DNA from: Bacillus sp. N13C7
Lineage (GTDB): Bacteria > Bacillota > Bacilli > Bacillales > Bacillaceae
Reading direction: 5' to 3'
DNA: 64,000 bases
Assembly: GCF_026790065.1 (NCBI RefSeq)
Contig: NZ_JALAMO010000001.1
Coordinates: 248,001-312,000, forward strand
In this document: positions 1 to 9,271 of the stretch, one piece after another
Position numbering within the stretch: the first letter of the stretch is position 1
Layout: every line of letters starts with the position of its first letter
Program-made: the position numbers and the translations under genes
The notes under the pieces: generated by a model
Told to the model about the DNA's origin: nothing
What the model saw: only the letters and a program-made list of their open reading frames with translations
Database searches by the model: none

Positions 1-496
1 TTTGCAGTGACTCCATGCCGATTCCCACAAGTGCGGCGACACGCGGCGTCGGCATTCGGTAGCGCTTCGTAAAATACCTGCCGATCAAGCCTGCAAGAAC
101 ACCTGCTAAAACAGATGATACCGCACAGCTTAAGGCCGTGCTGCCGCCGAGCGAAAAACGATGCAGTCCCGCCAGTACGCCGATTCCAGCCCCTACAAAC
201 GGGCCTCCGAGAAGGCCTCCGATTTCCACGCCTAAAATACGGGTATTCGCAATGGAGCCAGACGGATCGATCGCAAACACCCAGTCATTGTTCACAATCA
301 TATTTTTTTGAATTTCAATGCCTGTATAATTACTGATAATGCTGAAGAGAGAAAAAATAGAAATTAATACGGCTTTCCCTTTATAGCCGTCCTGATGTTG
401 CAGCGCTTGTCTGAAAAGCTTCGTATGGGCGAGAATGAACCCCAGTATAACAATAATCCCTACCCTCTCAAGCATCATAATCATTAAATGAATCAT
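1..496 (-). CDS. lytS: LytS sensor histidine kinase, N-terminal part (cut by window edge)
   Basis: This is the first ~165 residues of a membrane sensor kinase that runs off the left edge. The ATG at 494-496 follows an AGGTGA ribosome site. The visible part is very hydrophobic with several membrane segments and glycine-rich loops (GGLLGGPFVGAG), typical of the 5TM-LytS/YhcK sensor domain. LytS with the LytT regulator controls the lrgAB-type genes (ysbAB), which respond to pyruvate and membrane state. The kinase and ATPase domains lie outside the window. It is divergent from ysaA, as in B. subtilis. Confidence 0.9.
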   Translation of the reverse strand, partial: MIHLMIMMLERVGIIVILGFILAHTKLFRQALQHQDGYKGKAVLISIFSLFSIISNYTGIEIQKNMIVNNDWVFAIDPSGSIANTRILGVEIGGLLGGPFVGAGIGVLAGLHRFSLGGSTALSCAVSSVLAGVLAGLIGRYFTKRYRMPTPRVAALVGIGMESLQ

Positions 497-667
497 GCAT
501 GTCACCTGTTCTTTCGCTTTCATTCTAGCATGTTTCGGCAGGAGTTTCATGGCTGACTGTTTTTTTAAAATCATCTGAAAACATATTTCACAAGGCTATT
601 ATCTATTGTAAAATAAAACATGAGCCTTTTGGCAGAAAGATTTGAATCTGAAGCAGAGGAGAAGATC

Positions 668-1450
668 ATGAAAGCCGTATTTTTTGATTTAGACGACACA
701 CTACTTTGGGACGAAAAAAGCGTCAGCACAACATTTGCAGAAACTTGTTTACAGGCGGAGAAAAAATATGGCCTTGACCCGCAGAAATTCGAAGAAGCTG
801 TTCGCGAAGCGGCGAGAGAATTGTACATGTCTTATGAGACGTATCCATATACAGTGATGATCGGCATTAACCCGTTTGAAGGCCTGTGGTCCAATTTCTC
901 AGAGCCGATCAGTGAAGGATTTCAGAAGCTGAACAAGATTGTGCCGGAGTATAGAAGAAACGCATGGACAAACGGACTGAAGGCGCTTGGCATCGATGAT
1001 CCGGCATACGGCGAATTTTTAGGAGAGTTTTTTGCGGCAGAGCGCAGAAGACGCCCGTTTGTATATGATGAGACATTTGCTGTACTCGATCAACTAAAGA
1101 GCAAGTATGAATTGCTGCTTTTGACAAACGGCGATCCGAGCCTGCAAAAGGAGAAGCTCGCCGGCGTGCCTGAGCTCGCCCCTTATTTCAATGAAATCGT
1201 CATTTCAGGCGCTTTCGGCAAAGGGAAACCGGATGTTTCCATTTTTGAACACTGCCTTAAGCTGATGAATATTGAAAAAGATGATGCGATCATGGTCGGC
1301 GATAATTTGAATACTGATATTTTAGGCGCTTCAAGAGCCGGAATCAAAACCGTCTGGATCAACCGGACGGATAAGAAAAACGAAACTGACGTAACGCCTG
1401 ATTACATCATCAGCAGCCTTCATGATTTGTTTCCTATATTGGAGAAATAA
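668..1450 (+). CDS. ysaA: HAD-superfamily hydrolase YsaA
   Basis: This 260-residue haloacid dehalogenase-like phosphatase has motif [10 protein letters not shown] near the N-terminus (nucleophile Asp7 and Asp9), motif [10 protein letters not shown] in the middle and motif [12 protein letters not shown] near residue 217. The long insert between motifs I and II is the cap domain. The natural substrate is not known. An ATG 48 bases upstream keeps the frame open, but the ATG at 668 is preceded by GAGGAG and starts exactly at the HAD motif, so it is preferred. The gene ends in a terminator shared with thrS, which converges on it. Confidence 0.93.
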   Translation: MKAVFFDLDDTLLWDEKSVSTTFAETCLQAEKKYGLDPQKFEEAVREAARELYMSYETYPYTVMIGINPFEGLWSNFSEPISEGFQKLNKIVPEYRRNAWTNGLKALGIDDPAYGEFLGEFFAAERRRRPFVYDETFAVLDQLKSKYELLLLTNGDPSLQKEKLAGVPELAPYFNEIVISGAFGKGKPDVSIFEHCLKLMNIEKDDAIMVGDNLNTDILGASRAGIKTVWINRTDKKNETDVTPDYIISSLHDLFPILEK

Positions 1451-1484
1451 AAAAGCATGATCTCTTCAATGAGATCATGCTTTT
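1451..1484. terminator. Bidirectional terminator between ysaA and thrS
   Basis: A 14-bp perfect stem (1451-1464 with 1471-1484) and a 6-base loop, with A's on the left and T's on the right, so it can act for both convergent genes. Confidence 0.92.
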
Positions 1485-1488
1485 TATC

Positions 1489-3420
1489 TTATTTTTTCGC
1501 TTCAGCTACTGCCTTTTTCACAAAATCATCAAGTGAAATGGTGTCAGATTTCTGTTCTCCGTACTTACGAACGTTTACCGCTCCGTTTTCTGCTTCTTGG
1601 TCACCGACCACAAGCATGTACGGAATTTTTTGCATTTGCGCTTCACGGATTTTGTAGCCGATTTTTTCATCGCGGCTGTCGACTTCTACACGGAGGCCTT
1701 CACGCTGCAGGCGTTCCTGCACTTTTTTCGCGTAGTCTAAATGCACAGCCGGCGAAACCGGGATGACTTGGAATTGAACCGGTGCAAGCCATGTTGGCAG
1801 CGCGCCTTTGTGTTCTTCGATTAAGAAGGCAACAAAGCGTTCCATTGTTGATACGACACCTCTGTGAATAACAACCGGACGGTGCTGCTTGCCGTCTTCG
1901 CCGATATAAGTCAGATCGAAACGTTCAGGCAATAAGAAGTCAAGCTGAACCGTAGACAATGTTTCTTCTTTGCCGATCGCTGTTTTCACCTGAACATCAA
2001 GTTTAGGGCCGTAGAATGCCGCTTCACCTTCTGCTTCGTAATAGTCATGGCCGATTTCGTCCATTGCCTCTTTCAGCATGGATTGCGCTTTGTTCCACAT
2101 TTCATCATCATCAAAATATTTCTCTGTGTCTTCCGGATCACGGTAAGACAGACGGAAAGTGTAATCACTTAAGCCGAAGTCTTCATATACTTCCTGGATT
2201 AAACGGACAGTACGGATAAACTCATCCTTAATTTGATCGGGGCGCACAAAGATGTGTGCATCGTTTAATGTCATGCCGCGCACGCGCTGAAGACCTGACA
2301 GCGCACCTGACATTTCATAGCGGTGCATTGTTCCTAGCTCTGCAATACGAATTGGAAGCTCGCGGTAGCTGTGGATGTCGTTTTTATAGATCATCATATG
2401 GTGCGGACAGTTCATCGGACGGAGCACAAGTGTTTCATTATCCATTTCCATCGGAGGGAACATGCCTTCTTGATAATGATCCCAGTGTCCAGATGTTTCA
2501 TACAGCTCTTTGCTTCCAAGCACAGGTGTGTATACGTGCTCATAGCCGAGGCTGATTTCTTTATCAACAATATAGCGCTCGATTACGCGGCGGATTGTCG
2601 CGCCTTTTGGCAGCCAAAGCGGCAGGCCTTGTCCGACTTTTTGAGAATTTGCAAACAGCTTTAATTCTTTGCCGAGCTTTCTGTGGTCACGCTCTTTCGC
2701 TTCCTCAAGCATACGAAGATGCTCTTCAAGATCAGCTTTTTTGAAGAAGGCGGTGCCGTATACGCGCTGAAGCATTTGGTTGTTGCTGTCACCGCGCCAG
2801 TATGCGCCTGCAAGGCTTAGCAGCTTAAACTCTTTGATTTTTCCTGTTGAAGGAACGTGTACGCCGCGGCACAGGTCAAAGAATTCGCCTTGCTCATAGA
2901 TCGAAACAGTTTCTCCTTCAGGAATCGCATCCAATAGTTCAAGCTTCAGATCGTCGCCGATTTCTGCAAAACGGGCTTTCGCTTCTTCACGGCTGACTTC
3001 TTTTCGAACGATCGGAAGGTTCGCATTGACGATTTTTTTCATTTCTTTCTCAATTTTCGGCAGATCTTCCGGAGTAATCGCTTCTTCCATTTCTACATCA
3101 TAGTAAAAACCGTTTTCGATCACCGGACCGACACCGAATTTGACATCTTTGTATATGCGTTTAATCGCTTGAGCCAGCAAGTGAGCCGTACTGTGGCGCA
3201 TAATTTGAAGACCTTCTTCTGAGCCTTCTGTAATGATTTCCACTGTACCGTCCTCATTAATCGGTGTTCTCAAATCGATTTCTTTTCCGTTCAGTTTTCC
3301 GGCTAATGATTTCTTCTTTAATCCCGGACTGATGGATGCCGCGATATCTTCTGTTGTTGTTCCTTTCGCAAACTCCTTGACTGCTCCATCAGGAAATGTG
3401 ATTTTTACCATATCTGACAT
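1489..3420 (-). CDS. thrS: Threonyl-tRNA synthetase (housekeeping)
   Basis: ThrS (643 aa) charges tRNA-Thr. The order is TGS domain (about 1-64), editing domain with the HxxxH pair (HSTAH, His76/His80), class II catalytic core with MNCPHH (zinc Cys) and [11 protein letters not shown] (motif 2), motif 3 [11 protein letters not shown], and the anticodon-binding domain from about residue 540. The ATG at 3418-3420 follows AAGGAG with good spacing; the GTG nine bases upstream lies inside the ribosome site and is rejected. Expression is controlled by the T-box leader upstream. Length matches the 168 housekeeping enzyme rather than the paralogue ThrZ. Confidence 0.97.
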   Translation of the reverse strand: MSDMVKITFPDGAVKEFAKGTTTEDIAASISPGLKKKSLAGKLNGKEIDLRTPINEDGTVEIITEGSEEGLQIMRHSTAHLLAQAIKRIYKDVKFGVGPVIENGFYYDVEMEEAITPEDLPKIEKEMKKIVNANLPIVRKEVSREEAKARFAEIGDDLKLELLDAIPEGETVSIYEQGEFFDLCRGVHVPSTGKIKEFKLLSLAGAYWRGDSNNQMLQRVYGTAFFKKADLEEHLRMLEEAKERDHRKLGKELKLFANSQKVGQGLPLWLPKGATIRRVIERYIVDKEISLGYEHVYTPVLGSKELYETSGHWDHYQEGMFPPMEMDNETLVLRPMNCPHHMMIYKNDIHSYRELPIRIAELGTMHRYEMSGALSGLQRVRGMTLNDAHIFVRPDQIKDEFIRTVRLIQEVYEDFGLSDYTFRLSYRDPEDTEKYFDDDEMWNKAQSMLKEAMDEIGHDYYEAEGEAAFYGPKLDVQVKTAIGKEETLSTVQLDFLLPERFDLTYIGEDGKQHRPVVIHRGVVSTMERFVAFLIEEHKGALPTWLAPVQFQVIPVSPAVHLDYAKKVQERLQREGLRVEVDSRDEKIGYKIREAQMQKIPYMLVVGDQEAENGAVNVRKYGEQKSDTISLDDFVKKAVAEAKK

Positions 3421-3445
3421 CTTTGTCACTCCTTTTTTTGCATAT

Positions 3446-3725
3446 AAAAACCCCGCCCCCTATGAAAGGGACGAGGTTGAATAAACGGAATCGTGGTTCC
3501 ACCCTTTTTTCCGCAAAGCCAACTCATGGCTCCTGCGGCTCTAAGCTCTATAACGGGAGTTCCCGTCAGCCATTACTGCTCCTTGTCAAAGGGGTTCACA
3601 GCTGAAGTTCAAAGGCGGTAAAGCGAATGGTCCTTAGCTGGGAAGCTTTCAGCCGTGGCTTCCCTCTCTTTGAGCCGGTATCATTCCTTCATGTCCTTAT
3701 CAATACGTGTGTCTTTCTTAATCTC
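3446..3725 (-). promoter_or_regulatory. T-box riboswitch leader of thrS
   Basis: Read on the minus strand, the leader holds AGAGAGGGA-like stem I sequence (near 3661), a candidate Thr specifier ACC at 3617-3619, the conserved T-box AGGGTGGAACCACG at 3492-3505, and a GC-rich intrinsic terminator with a T run at about 3446-3477. Uncharged tRNA-Thr should favour the antiterminator formed with the T-box and allow thrS transcription. The T-box motif and terminator are certain; the specifier assignment is inferred from position and gene identity. Confidence 0.93.
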
Positions 3726-3731
3726 CTATGT

Positions 3732-3760
3732 ATTATAAATTGTTCATTCCAAAAAATCAA
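3732..3760 (-). promoter_or_regulatory. SigA promoter of thrS
   Basis: TTGATT (3755-3760) and a perfect TATAAT (3732-3737) on the minus strand with a 17-bp spacer, directly upstream of the T-box leader. Confidence 0.82.
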
Positions 3761-3784
3761 CACGCTCGCATTTCCTTTTTTCCA

Positions 3785-3817
3785 AACCGACAGCCTTATA
3801 TATACAGGCTGCCGGTT
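3785..3817. terminator. Stem-loop after ytxC
   Basis: A 12-bp inverted repeat (3785-3796 with 3806-3817, one mismatch) just after the ytxC stop. The T-tract on the minus strand is short, so termination is likely but not certain. Confidence 0.55.
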
Positions 3818-3818
3818 C

Positions 3819-4664
3819 TTATCCTTCTGAGTGCTTTACCGGTATTTCTGTGTCCGTAAAAGCATGCAGAGGAAGCATTTCCATTCTCTCTTGAAATACG
3901 TTTTGAATGGTCCTTGCCATCATGTGCTCGGGCTGGTCGGTATAGAGCACCACTTCATCAGGCGCGATGGAAATCAGCGGCGCGAGCAAATGAGAATCAA
4001 TGTACATAGGATGATCCCGGACAAATCGCCTGTCTATGTATTTCATTTTTTCCCGTTCCGGCACATAGCGCAGCTCCCATATTGTGAATGATCCATCATG
4101 GACAATATGCACCTTTTTGATTCGCGGCTGTTTGGCTGTTACATAGTCTCTGAGTGTTTGAATAAAATTTTGATATTCCTGTTCCATCTTATATTCATCT
4201 ATCGCCGCTTCCGTAATATCTCTCAGCTGCTTGTAATATTGTCCGAGTCGGAAGGTCTGAAAGGAACGAATGGAAAATACGCCTTCCTCTAAACAGATCG
4301 TTTGAAGTTCATCCAAAATAGATTGTTTCCGCGAAAGCTTGAGCGGCTCAAACGGAAAGTCGTCAGCTTCTCCTTCAATAATACTGTGTGCGAGCTGAAG
4401 GATTTGCTGCTGTTCATCCTGGTCCGTGAAGAAATATGTTCCCTCAATTAATGACAGCATATGCTCGTCTTCTTTGCATTCTAAAAAAAATTTGACCAGA
4501 ATCGGCTCCATAAAACGCTGAATAGAGAAAGCCGGCTTCGCCTTTTCAATCCCGATTTTTCGTATGCCTTCACGGACAATGATATTGTTCCGATCGTCCG
4601 AATGCTGAATGAGATGTAAAAAAGCAGCTGCATCATGGTCATCTTCAAAGATTATTTCAAGCAT
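3819..4664 (-). CDS. ytxC: YtxC, sporulation-associated protein of unknown function
   Basis: A 281-residue soluble protein with no signal peptide or membrane segment. It is rich in charged residues and helices and has no recognised catalytic motif. It matches the Bacillus YtxC family, found in endospore formers and linked in B. subtilis to sporulation-time expression; its biochemical role is unknown. The ATG at 4662-4664 follows a strong AAGGGGGG site. It lies between thrS and ytxB with its own stem-loop downstream. Confidence 0.85.
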   Translation of the reverse strand: MLEIIFEDDHDAAAFLHLIQHSDDRNNIIVREGIRKIGIEKAKPAFSIQRFMEPILVKFFLECKEDEHMLSLIEGTYFFTDQDEQQQILQLAHSIIEGEADDFPFEPLKLSRKQSILDELQTICLEEGVFSIRSFQTFRLGQYYKQLRDITEAAIDEYKMEQEYQNFIQTLRDYVTAKQPRIKKVHIVHDGSFTIWELRYVPEREKMKYIDRRFVRDHPMYIDSHLLAPLISIAPDEVVLYTDQPEHMMARTIQNVFQERMEMLPLHAFTDTEIPVKHSEG

Positions 4665-4742
4665 GTTTGTCCCCCCTTACGGCATCTGTTACAAGTATAT
4701 GGGGGATGTTTTTAAAATAGACGTAAAGGTCACTGGCAAATC

Positions 4743-5384
4743 TTAATTTGATTCTTGGAACAAGTTTTGCATTTTCTTTCTGAAGATGAACGGCAGTGAG
4801 ATAAACACGATATACAAAGCGAGCACCATAAAGAAAGCGGGCAGATTGCCAGCCAAAAAGCTCGCACCCAGCACATTAAGCGCAATCGTCCCAGGAATGA
4901 TTCCCGCGGCCGTCGCCGCAAAATACGGGAGCGCTTTGACATTGGAAAGGCCTGCCGCATAGCTGACAAAATCAAAATTGATCGGCAGGATTCTTAAAAG
5001 AAAGATATAAAAAAATCCGCTATCCTCCATCTGCTTCTGGATGGCTTCCAGCTTTGCGTAATGACTGTTCTTTTTTCCCGCAAACAATCCGGCCGCAAAA
5101 AACGATACAGCTGAAGCGCACATCGAACCGAATAAAGTGTAAAGTGTGCCGAGAAGCGGACCGAACGCAAGTCCGCCCGCTATAGAAATAACAGATACCG
5201 GAAATAAAACAAGAGGCCTGACGATGGATATCCCGATAAACATAAGCGGCGCAAAGACCCCAAATGACAATATCCATACCCTGATTTCTTTCGGCGATAC
5301 ATTCAAATACGTTTTATTTCCCCAATAGAGTAAACCAGCACCTGCAAGCACTGCCAGCCATTTAACAGCCGTTTTTCGTTTCAT
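4743..5384 (-). CDS. ytxB: YtxB, VTT/DedA-like (TVP38/TMEM64) membrane protein
   Basis: A 213-residue integral membrane protein with about five hydrophobic segments. The SNARE-associated/VTT signature is visible: a glycine-rich FGPLLGTLYTLFGSMCAS stretch and the R..PINFDFVSYAAGLS region. The family is implicated in lipid scrambling or small-solute flux, but the substrate here is unknown. The reading frame stays open 33 bases further upstream; the ATG at 5382-5384 is preferred for its ribosome site (AAGGAACTGAGGG) and the family length. It follows dnaI closely and may be co-transcribed. Confidence 0.85.
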   Translation of the reverse strand: MKRKTAVKWLAVLAGAGLLYWGNKTYLNVSPKEIRVWILSFGVFAPLMFIGISIVRPLVLFPVSVISIAGGLAFGPLLGTLYTLFGSMCASAVSFFAAGLFAGKKNSHYAKLEAIQKQMEDSGFFYIFLLRILPINFDFVSYAAGLSNVKALPYFAATAAGIIPGTIALNVLGASFLAGNLPAFFMVLALYIVFISLPFIFRKKMQNLFQESN

Positions 5385-5417
5385 ACCCTCAGTTCCTTCC
5401 CCTTTGAACCGCAGCAA

Positions 5418-6353
5418 TTATGGATGTCGGCGGTTTTCTCCGTCAAGGCGGATCGGAGCAGCCAGATATAATATCCGCTCCATTAATCTTGCTGCTTTTA
5501 CCTCTTCTTTTTCTCCCCTCTGCGAATACGTAAAATGATGCTTCAGCTCGTCAGGTGAGAAATTAGAAGAAAAGAACGTTGGTAGCTGCTGGGACATTCT
5601 GTGCTGAAGCACCGTTCCGATGACTTCATCCCTTACCCAGCTTGTCATTGATTCTGCTCCGATGTCATCAAGCATCAATACGGGTGTTGTTTTTACCATG
5701 TTAAGCTTCTCTTCCAATGTCTGGTCTTGCAGCGAATTCTTAAGCTCTCTCACAAATTCGGGCACATAGACGATCATGGAGGAATACTCTTTTTCCGCCA
5801 GCTCATTGGCAATCGCAGCGAGCATAAACGTTTTTCCTACCCCGAACTTCCCGTATAAATACAGTCCTTTCCCTTTTCCCGTCTCATTATAGCTTTTCAG
5901 AAAATCTGTAACATGCTGGAACATCGCAAGCCTGCTCGGGTCACTGATATCGACCTGCTGGAACGTCGCTCCGAGGAGATCCTTCTGGATATACATGCTT
6001 TTCATAAGAGACTTTTGTTTTTTCTGCTGGTCGAGCTTCCGTTTAACCGGACATTCATAATACTCGATATCAATAGCACGTCCATTGACAACAAGCTTCG
6101 GATGGTAGCCCTCCAACAAATTGTTGAAATCTTCATCTTCTGAACAGTAGGAGCAATTCTTGCTTTGCCCGATATATTCATAAAGCTTATTTAAGCTCTT
6201 TTCGATCATTTTTTGGTCAATCACTTCTTCGTTTTCCTTCAAAAAGGCCTGAACATCTTGATCTTTCATCACTTTAGCCTTCATTTGCTCAAGACGTTTT
6301 TGGAAATCCGGCCTGCCGGTTACGCCCTGCAGGGAACGGCCGATTGGTTCCAT
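5418..6353 (-). CDS. dnaI: Primosomal protein DnaI, helicase loader
   Basis: The 311-residue AAA+ ATPase loads the replicative helicase DnaC with DnaB and DnaD. The N-terminal zinc domain that masks DNA binding shows Cys67, Cys70, His84 and Cys101. Walker A GKFGVGKT is at 168-175 and Walker B LMLDD at 226-230. Sensor residues follow in the FFSSNFSP and RLMERI segments. The gene follows dnaB with a 27-base gap and a good GAAGGA site, consistent with the nrdR-dnaB-dnaI operon. Confidence 0.97.
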   Translation of the reverse strand: MEPIGRSLQGVTGRPDFQKRLEQMKAKVMKDQDVQAFLKENEEVIDQKMIEKSLNKLYEYIGQSKNCSYCSEDEDFNNLLEGYHPKLVVNGRAIDIEYYECPVKRKLDQQKKQKSLMKSMYIQKDLLGATFQQVDISDPSRLAMFQHVTDFLKSYNETGKGKGLYLYGKFGVGKTFMLAAIANELAEKEYSSMIVYVPEFVRELKNSLQDQTLEEKLNMVKTTPVLMLDDIGAESMTSWVRDEVIGTVLQHRMSQQLPTFFSSNFSPDELKHHFTYSQRGEKEEVKAARLMERILYLAAPIRLDGENRRHP

Positions 6354-6380
6354 TTATTCCTTCACCCCGCATCTCTGTCT

Positions 6381-7805
6381 TTAATAGGCAGAGTATTTTT
6401 TCAGTTTTTGCATTTCTTCCATCATCTTTTTCTTCTGTTCTTCCAAATCCTGCGGATGCAGCTTCTGCTGTCCGGTCTCTGAACCTGACGCTGTTTCTTT
6501 TTCTTTCTTCATCCAATCAGGCAGTTTTTCTTCACGTATCACTTTTTGGTTTCGCTTCGAAGACTGATTTGCTTTTCCTTCAGCCCATTCAAGGTACTGG
6601 CGGTTTTCCTCTATCGCAAGCTTCATCGCTTCTCTGACTGTTTTTACCTTTTTGCGTGCCCAATGCGAGGCGATTTTTTGGATATAGTTTTTCGACAGCT
6701 TCATGTCGGTTTTCAGCATGACATAATAAATTAACACATTTGTGACGCCTGGCTCGAGCTTTTGTTCAAACATAATTTCTTCTATGATTTTCAGATCAGC
6801 TTTTGACGGCTCTGTTCCGTCGGCAATGTCCTGCAGCAGCTTCTTCGGAGAAATTGCCTCAAGCAATGCGATCAGCTTCCCGTCCAGTGAATCCTCTTCG
6901 GCCGGTTTTTCGCCTTCACGCAAATGGATCGGCTGTGTTTTTTCCACTAAGTCAGGCAGCTGTCCGTTTCTCTCGATTTGATACCAGTCGCTTGCCGCTT
7001 TTCTTAAAGCCTCCGTCGTAATCACGTCACGCTCATCAATGGCGCTCATGACGACATTTTGCATCTGCAAAGGGTCTATGCCGTACAGATAAGATAGCTT
7101 TTTGATTGTCTCCCGCACCTGCTGGGTCATCGCTTTTCTCGGAATCATCGTCTCAGATAGCCCCGCTAAAAACAAATCAAAATCAAATACATCCTCCGTT
7201 ATGGTGTAAGACGGAGCTTGTCCGACAGAAGTATATTCTGTGCCCGGCTCAAGTCTCACCGTTTCCTCCATATGAGGTGTGAGCTTCCATTCACTCGGCT
7301 GGAGTGATTCAAACGCATGATTAAACGGCCGCGTGATGTCCTTCGCATCTTCTGAAATAGCCGGGTGCGTGAAAAATTGTTTTAATTGCTGATATTTTGT
7401 TTTCCCGACTCTATTGTACAGGAAAACATTCAGCATTCCGTCTTCAAAAAACTCGTTTGGCCTAAGCGGCGGAAGAAGTTCATATATAAAGAGGCGCTCC
7501 TGCCGCTCGGATTCTTTCATATATACCTTCAGCAATCCGATGCCCTCGAGCTTTCCCTGTTCCTGATGGATCGTTTTTAAGTTGGACTGCGTCATTCCCA
7601 TCAGCTGTCGATGTGTAGACTCCCCGCCCCACAGGCGGTTTTGTTCAAGCTCTCCCCACAATGTCATATAAAGAGAGAATGCAACAGGGCCGATTAAGGG
7701 CTGATACAGTTGTGTGATAATTTGTCTGTCAATATCCTGCAGCATTGATCTGCTTTTGACCACATACGGATCTACAGGCAGTACATCTTTCCAATAGTCA
7801 GCCAT
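6381..7805 (-). CDS. dnaB: DnaB, helicase-loading / membrane-attachment initiation protein
   Basis: This 474-residue protein is Bacillus DnaB, the co-loader for oriC and restart primosomes, not the helicase. It has the two repeated DnaB/DnaD-like modules: a winged-helix region in the N-terminal half and the YxxxIxxxW-type motif near the C-terminus (NYIQKIASHWARKK). The C-terminal tail is charged and lysine-rich. It lies between nrdR and dnaI on the same strand. Confidence 0.95.
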   Translation of the reverse strand: MADYWKDVLPVDPYVVKSRSMLQDIDRQIITQLYQPLIGPVAFSLYMTLWGELEQNRLWGGESTHRQLMGMTQSNLKTIHQEQGKLEGIGLLKVYMKESERQERLFIYELLPPLRPNEFFEDGMLNVFLYNRVGKTKYQQLKQFFTHPAISEDAKDITRPFNHAFESLQPSEWKLTPHMEETVRLEPGTEYTSVGQAPSYTITEDVFDFDLFLAGLSETMIPRKAMTQQVRETIKKLSYLYGIDPLQMQNVVMSAIDERDVITTEALRKAASDWYQIERNGQLPDLVEKTQPIHLREGEKPAEEDSLDGKLIALLEAISPKKLLQDIADGTEPSKADLKIIEEIMFEQKLEPGVTNVLIYYVMLKTDMKLSKNYIQKIASHWARKKVKTVREAMKLAIEENRQYLEWAEGKANQSSKRNQKVIREEKLPDWMKKEKETASGSETGQQKLHPQDLEEQKKKMMEEMQKLKKYSAY

Positions 7806-7890
7806 ACATTCTCAAACCTTCCGAATTTGTTTCTACCTTTCATTTTACACCGTTTCTTATATCTATCAAATGCCAATTTTGCACATGAGA

Positions 7891-7920
7891 AAAGAGCTAG
7901 AAGAATCCTCTTAGCTCTTT
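7891..7920. terminator. Stem-loop at the 3' end of nrdR
   Basis: A 9-bp perfect inverted repeat (7891-7899 with 7912-7920) overlaps the nrdR stop. The following minus-strand T run is poor, so it may only partly terminate before dnaB. Confidence 0.5.
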
Positions 7921-8378
7921 TAACGCTCTTTCTTTATTAAATCTTTTAATTCATCAATAAAGACATTTATATCTTTAAACTGCCGATAGACGGACGCGAA
8001 CCGCACATACGCGACTTCATCAATCTTAGCCAGCCGGTCCATGACCATTTCTCCGACAAGCTCGCTTTTCACCTCAGAGCAGCCTTGATTGCGAAGTTCT
8101 TTTTCAATATCAAAGCACATGTCTTCAAGCGTTTTGAGTGAAACAGGTCTTTTTTCACATGCTTTTATGAGGCCGCGCAGCATTTTTTCTCTGCTGAATT
8201 CCTCACGCACGCCCTCTTTTTTCACGACGATCAGCGGGGTTTCCTCCACTTTCTCAAAGGTTGTAAACCGGTAGTGGCAGGATTCGCACTCGCGTCTTCG
8301 GCGAATGGATTTTCCGTCATCCACAGGCCGTGAATCAAGGACTCGCGTTCCGTTATGCTGGCATGAAGGACATTTCAA
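7920..8378 (-). CDS. nrdR: Transcriptional repressor NrdR
   Basis: NrdR (152 aa) represses ribonucleotide reductase genes by binding NrdR boxes as an ATP/dATP-sensing oligomer. The zinc ribbon is at the extreme N-terminus ([11 protein letters not shown] ... CESCHYRF), followed by the ATP-cone domain. An upstream GTG/ATG would add 27 residues before the first cysteine. The TTG at 8376-8378, preceded by GGGAG, starts directly at KCPSC as in the family and is chosen. It is the first gene of the dnaB-dnaI cluster. Confidence 0.94.
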
Positions 8379-8595
8379 TAAAATCAGCTCCCAATTATTT
8401 CGTTCCCTGCAATGTATTTTCGGCAGCCTCCGCCTTTTCAAAATAAATGTGACAGCCATCTGTCGGGAGAGCCGTTGTGTAAGCTGTATCTACAGCATCA
8501 GGTGGTTTGTGAAAATCTCTTTCTTATTTTACAAAAAAAATGAAAAAAGAAAAAGCTGACCGCCCTTGTTTGTTTATAAAAATAAAAGGAGCATA

Positions 8596-8625
8596 AGCTA
8601 AAAAGCGCATAATGGCTTTTTAGCT
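8596..8625. terminator. Terminator of speD
   Basis: An 11-bp perfect stem (8596-8606 with 8615-8625) and an 8-base loop lie 28 bases after speD. On the minus strand a T-rich stretch follows after a short gap. Confidence 0.75.
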
Positions 8626-8652
8626 ACAGCTCCCTTTGTGTTCGTGTTTACA

Positions 8653-9033
8653 TTATAGTACTTTCGCTTGCGCCTGCTTAATTTGCACAGGCCCCATTCC
8701 TCTCGGTATTTCAATGTTTTCTCTTGTATCAGCATGCAATGCCTCTGCGATGTAATCAGCAGCAACATTAGGATCTAAGTCTCCACAAGTATAAACATCA
8801 ATGCTCGCATATCCGTGCTCAGGAAAACTGTGAATCGTTAAGTGTGATTCAGAAATAATCACAACTCCGCTTACGCCTTGCGGTGCAAATTTGTGAAATG
8901 CAACCTCTCGCACCTCAGCACCTGATTTTAGAGCAGCATTTACAAACGTTTTTTCAATAAAATCCATGTCATTCAGCTTATCAAAATCGCATCCCCATAG
9001 CTCGGAGATAACGTGACGCCCCATTGTTTCCAT
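8653..9033 (-). CDS. speD: S-adenosylmethionine decarboxylase proenzyme
   Basis: SpeD (126 aa) decarboxylates S-adenosylmethionine to supply the aminopropyl donor for spermidine. The self-cleavage site that makes the pyruvoyl group is visible as ESHLTIH, with Ser63 at the cut. His68 and Cys83 (DVYTCG) complete the prokaryotic active site. Of two in-frame ATGs six bases apart, the downstream one (9031-9033) has the better spacing from AAGGGGGG. It lies after gapB but has its own promoter and leader. Confidence 0.96.
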
Positions 9034-9178
9034 AGTCATGGACCCCCCTTAACAAGAATTAAAAAGTGAAATTCCAACAACTGGGTCGGCCATTTACCAC
9101 GGGGGAAAGTTAGTCCGGAGAGGTCCTAACCCTTTAAGTAATTCCGAAACAGTCTCAAGCAAGAAGTTCACGAAAAAT
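9034..9178 (-). promoter_or_regulatory. speD 5' leader, candidate structured regulatory RNA
   Basis: About 140 nt separate the speD promoter from its start codon. A GTTAG/CTAAC hairpin is visible at about 9111-9129. A CCCCC run (9101-9105), with GGAC a few bases upstream, can pair with the GGGGGG-TCC at the ribosome site (9040-9048), leaving a 7-nt bulge. This suggests translational control. No known riboswitch class was recognised, and folding was done only by eye. Confidence 0.4.
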
Positions 9179-9207
9179 AGTATACTGTGTTTAAGTCTAA
9201 TTTGCAA
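9179..9207 (-). promoter_or_regulatory. SigA promoter of speD
   Basis: TTGCAA (9202-9207) and TATACT (9179-9184) on the minus strand, 17-bp spacer, downstream of gapB. speD can therefore be made without gapB. Confidence 0.75.
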
Positions 9208-9271
9208 GGTGCGTTTTTTCAGAAATATGCTGTTAAGGGTTTTTTCTTTAAAATGTGTCCATGACTTTATT

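Noticed and set aside
620..667. Extended start of ysaA
   Set aside because: The extra 16 residues cover the ribosome site, and the HAD motif begins right at the ATG at 668.
7920..8459. Longer NrdR start (27 extra residues)
   Set aside because: NrdR begins at the zinc ribbon; the extra stretch is not conserved and the TTG at 8376-8378 has GGGAG upstream.
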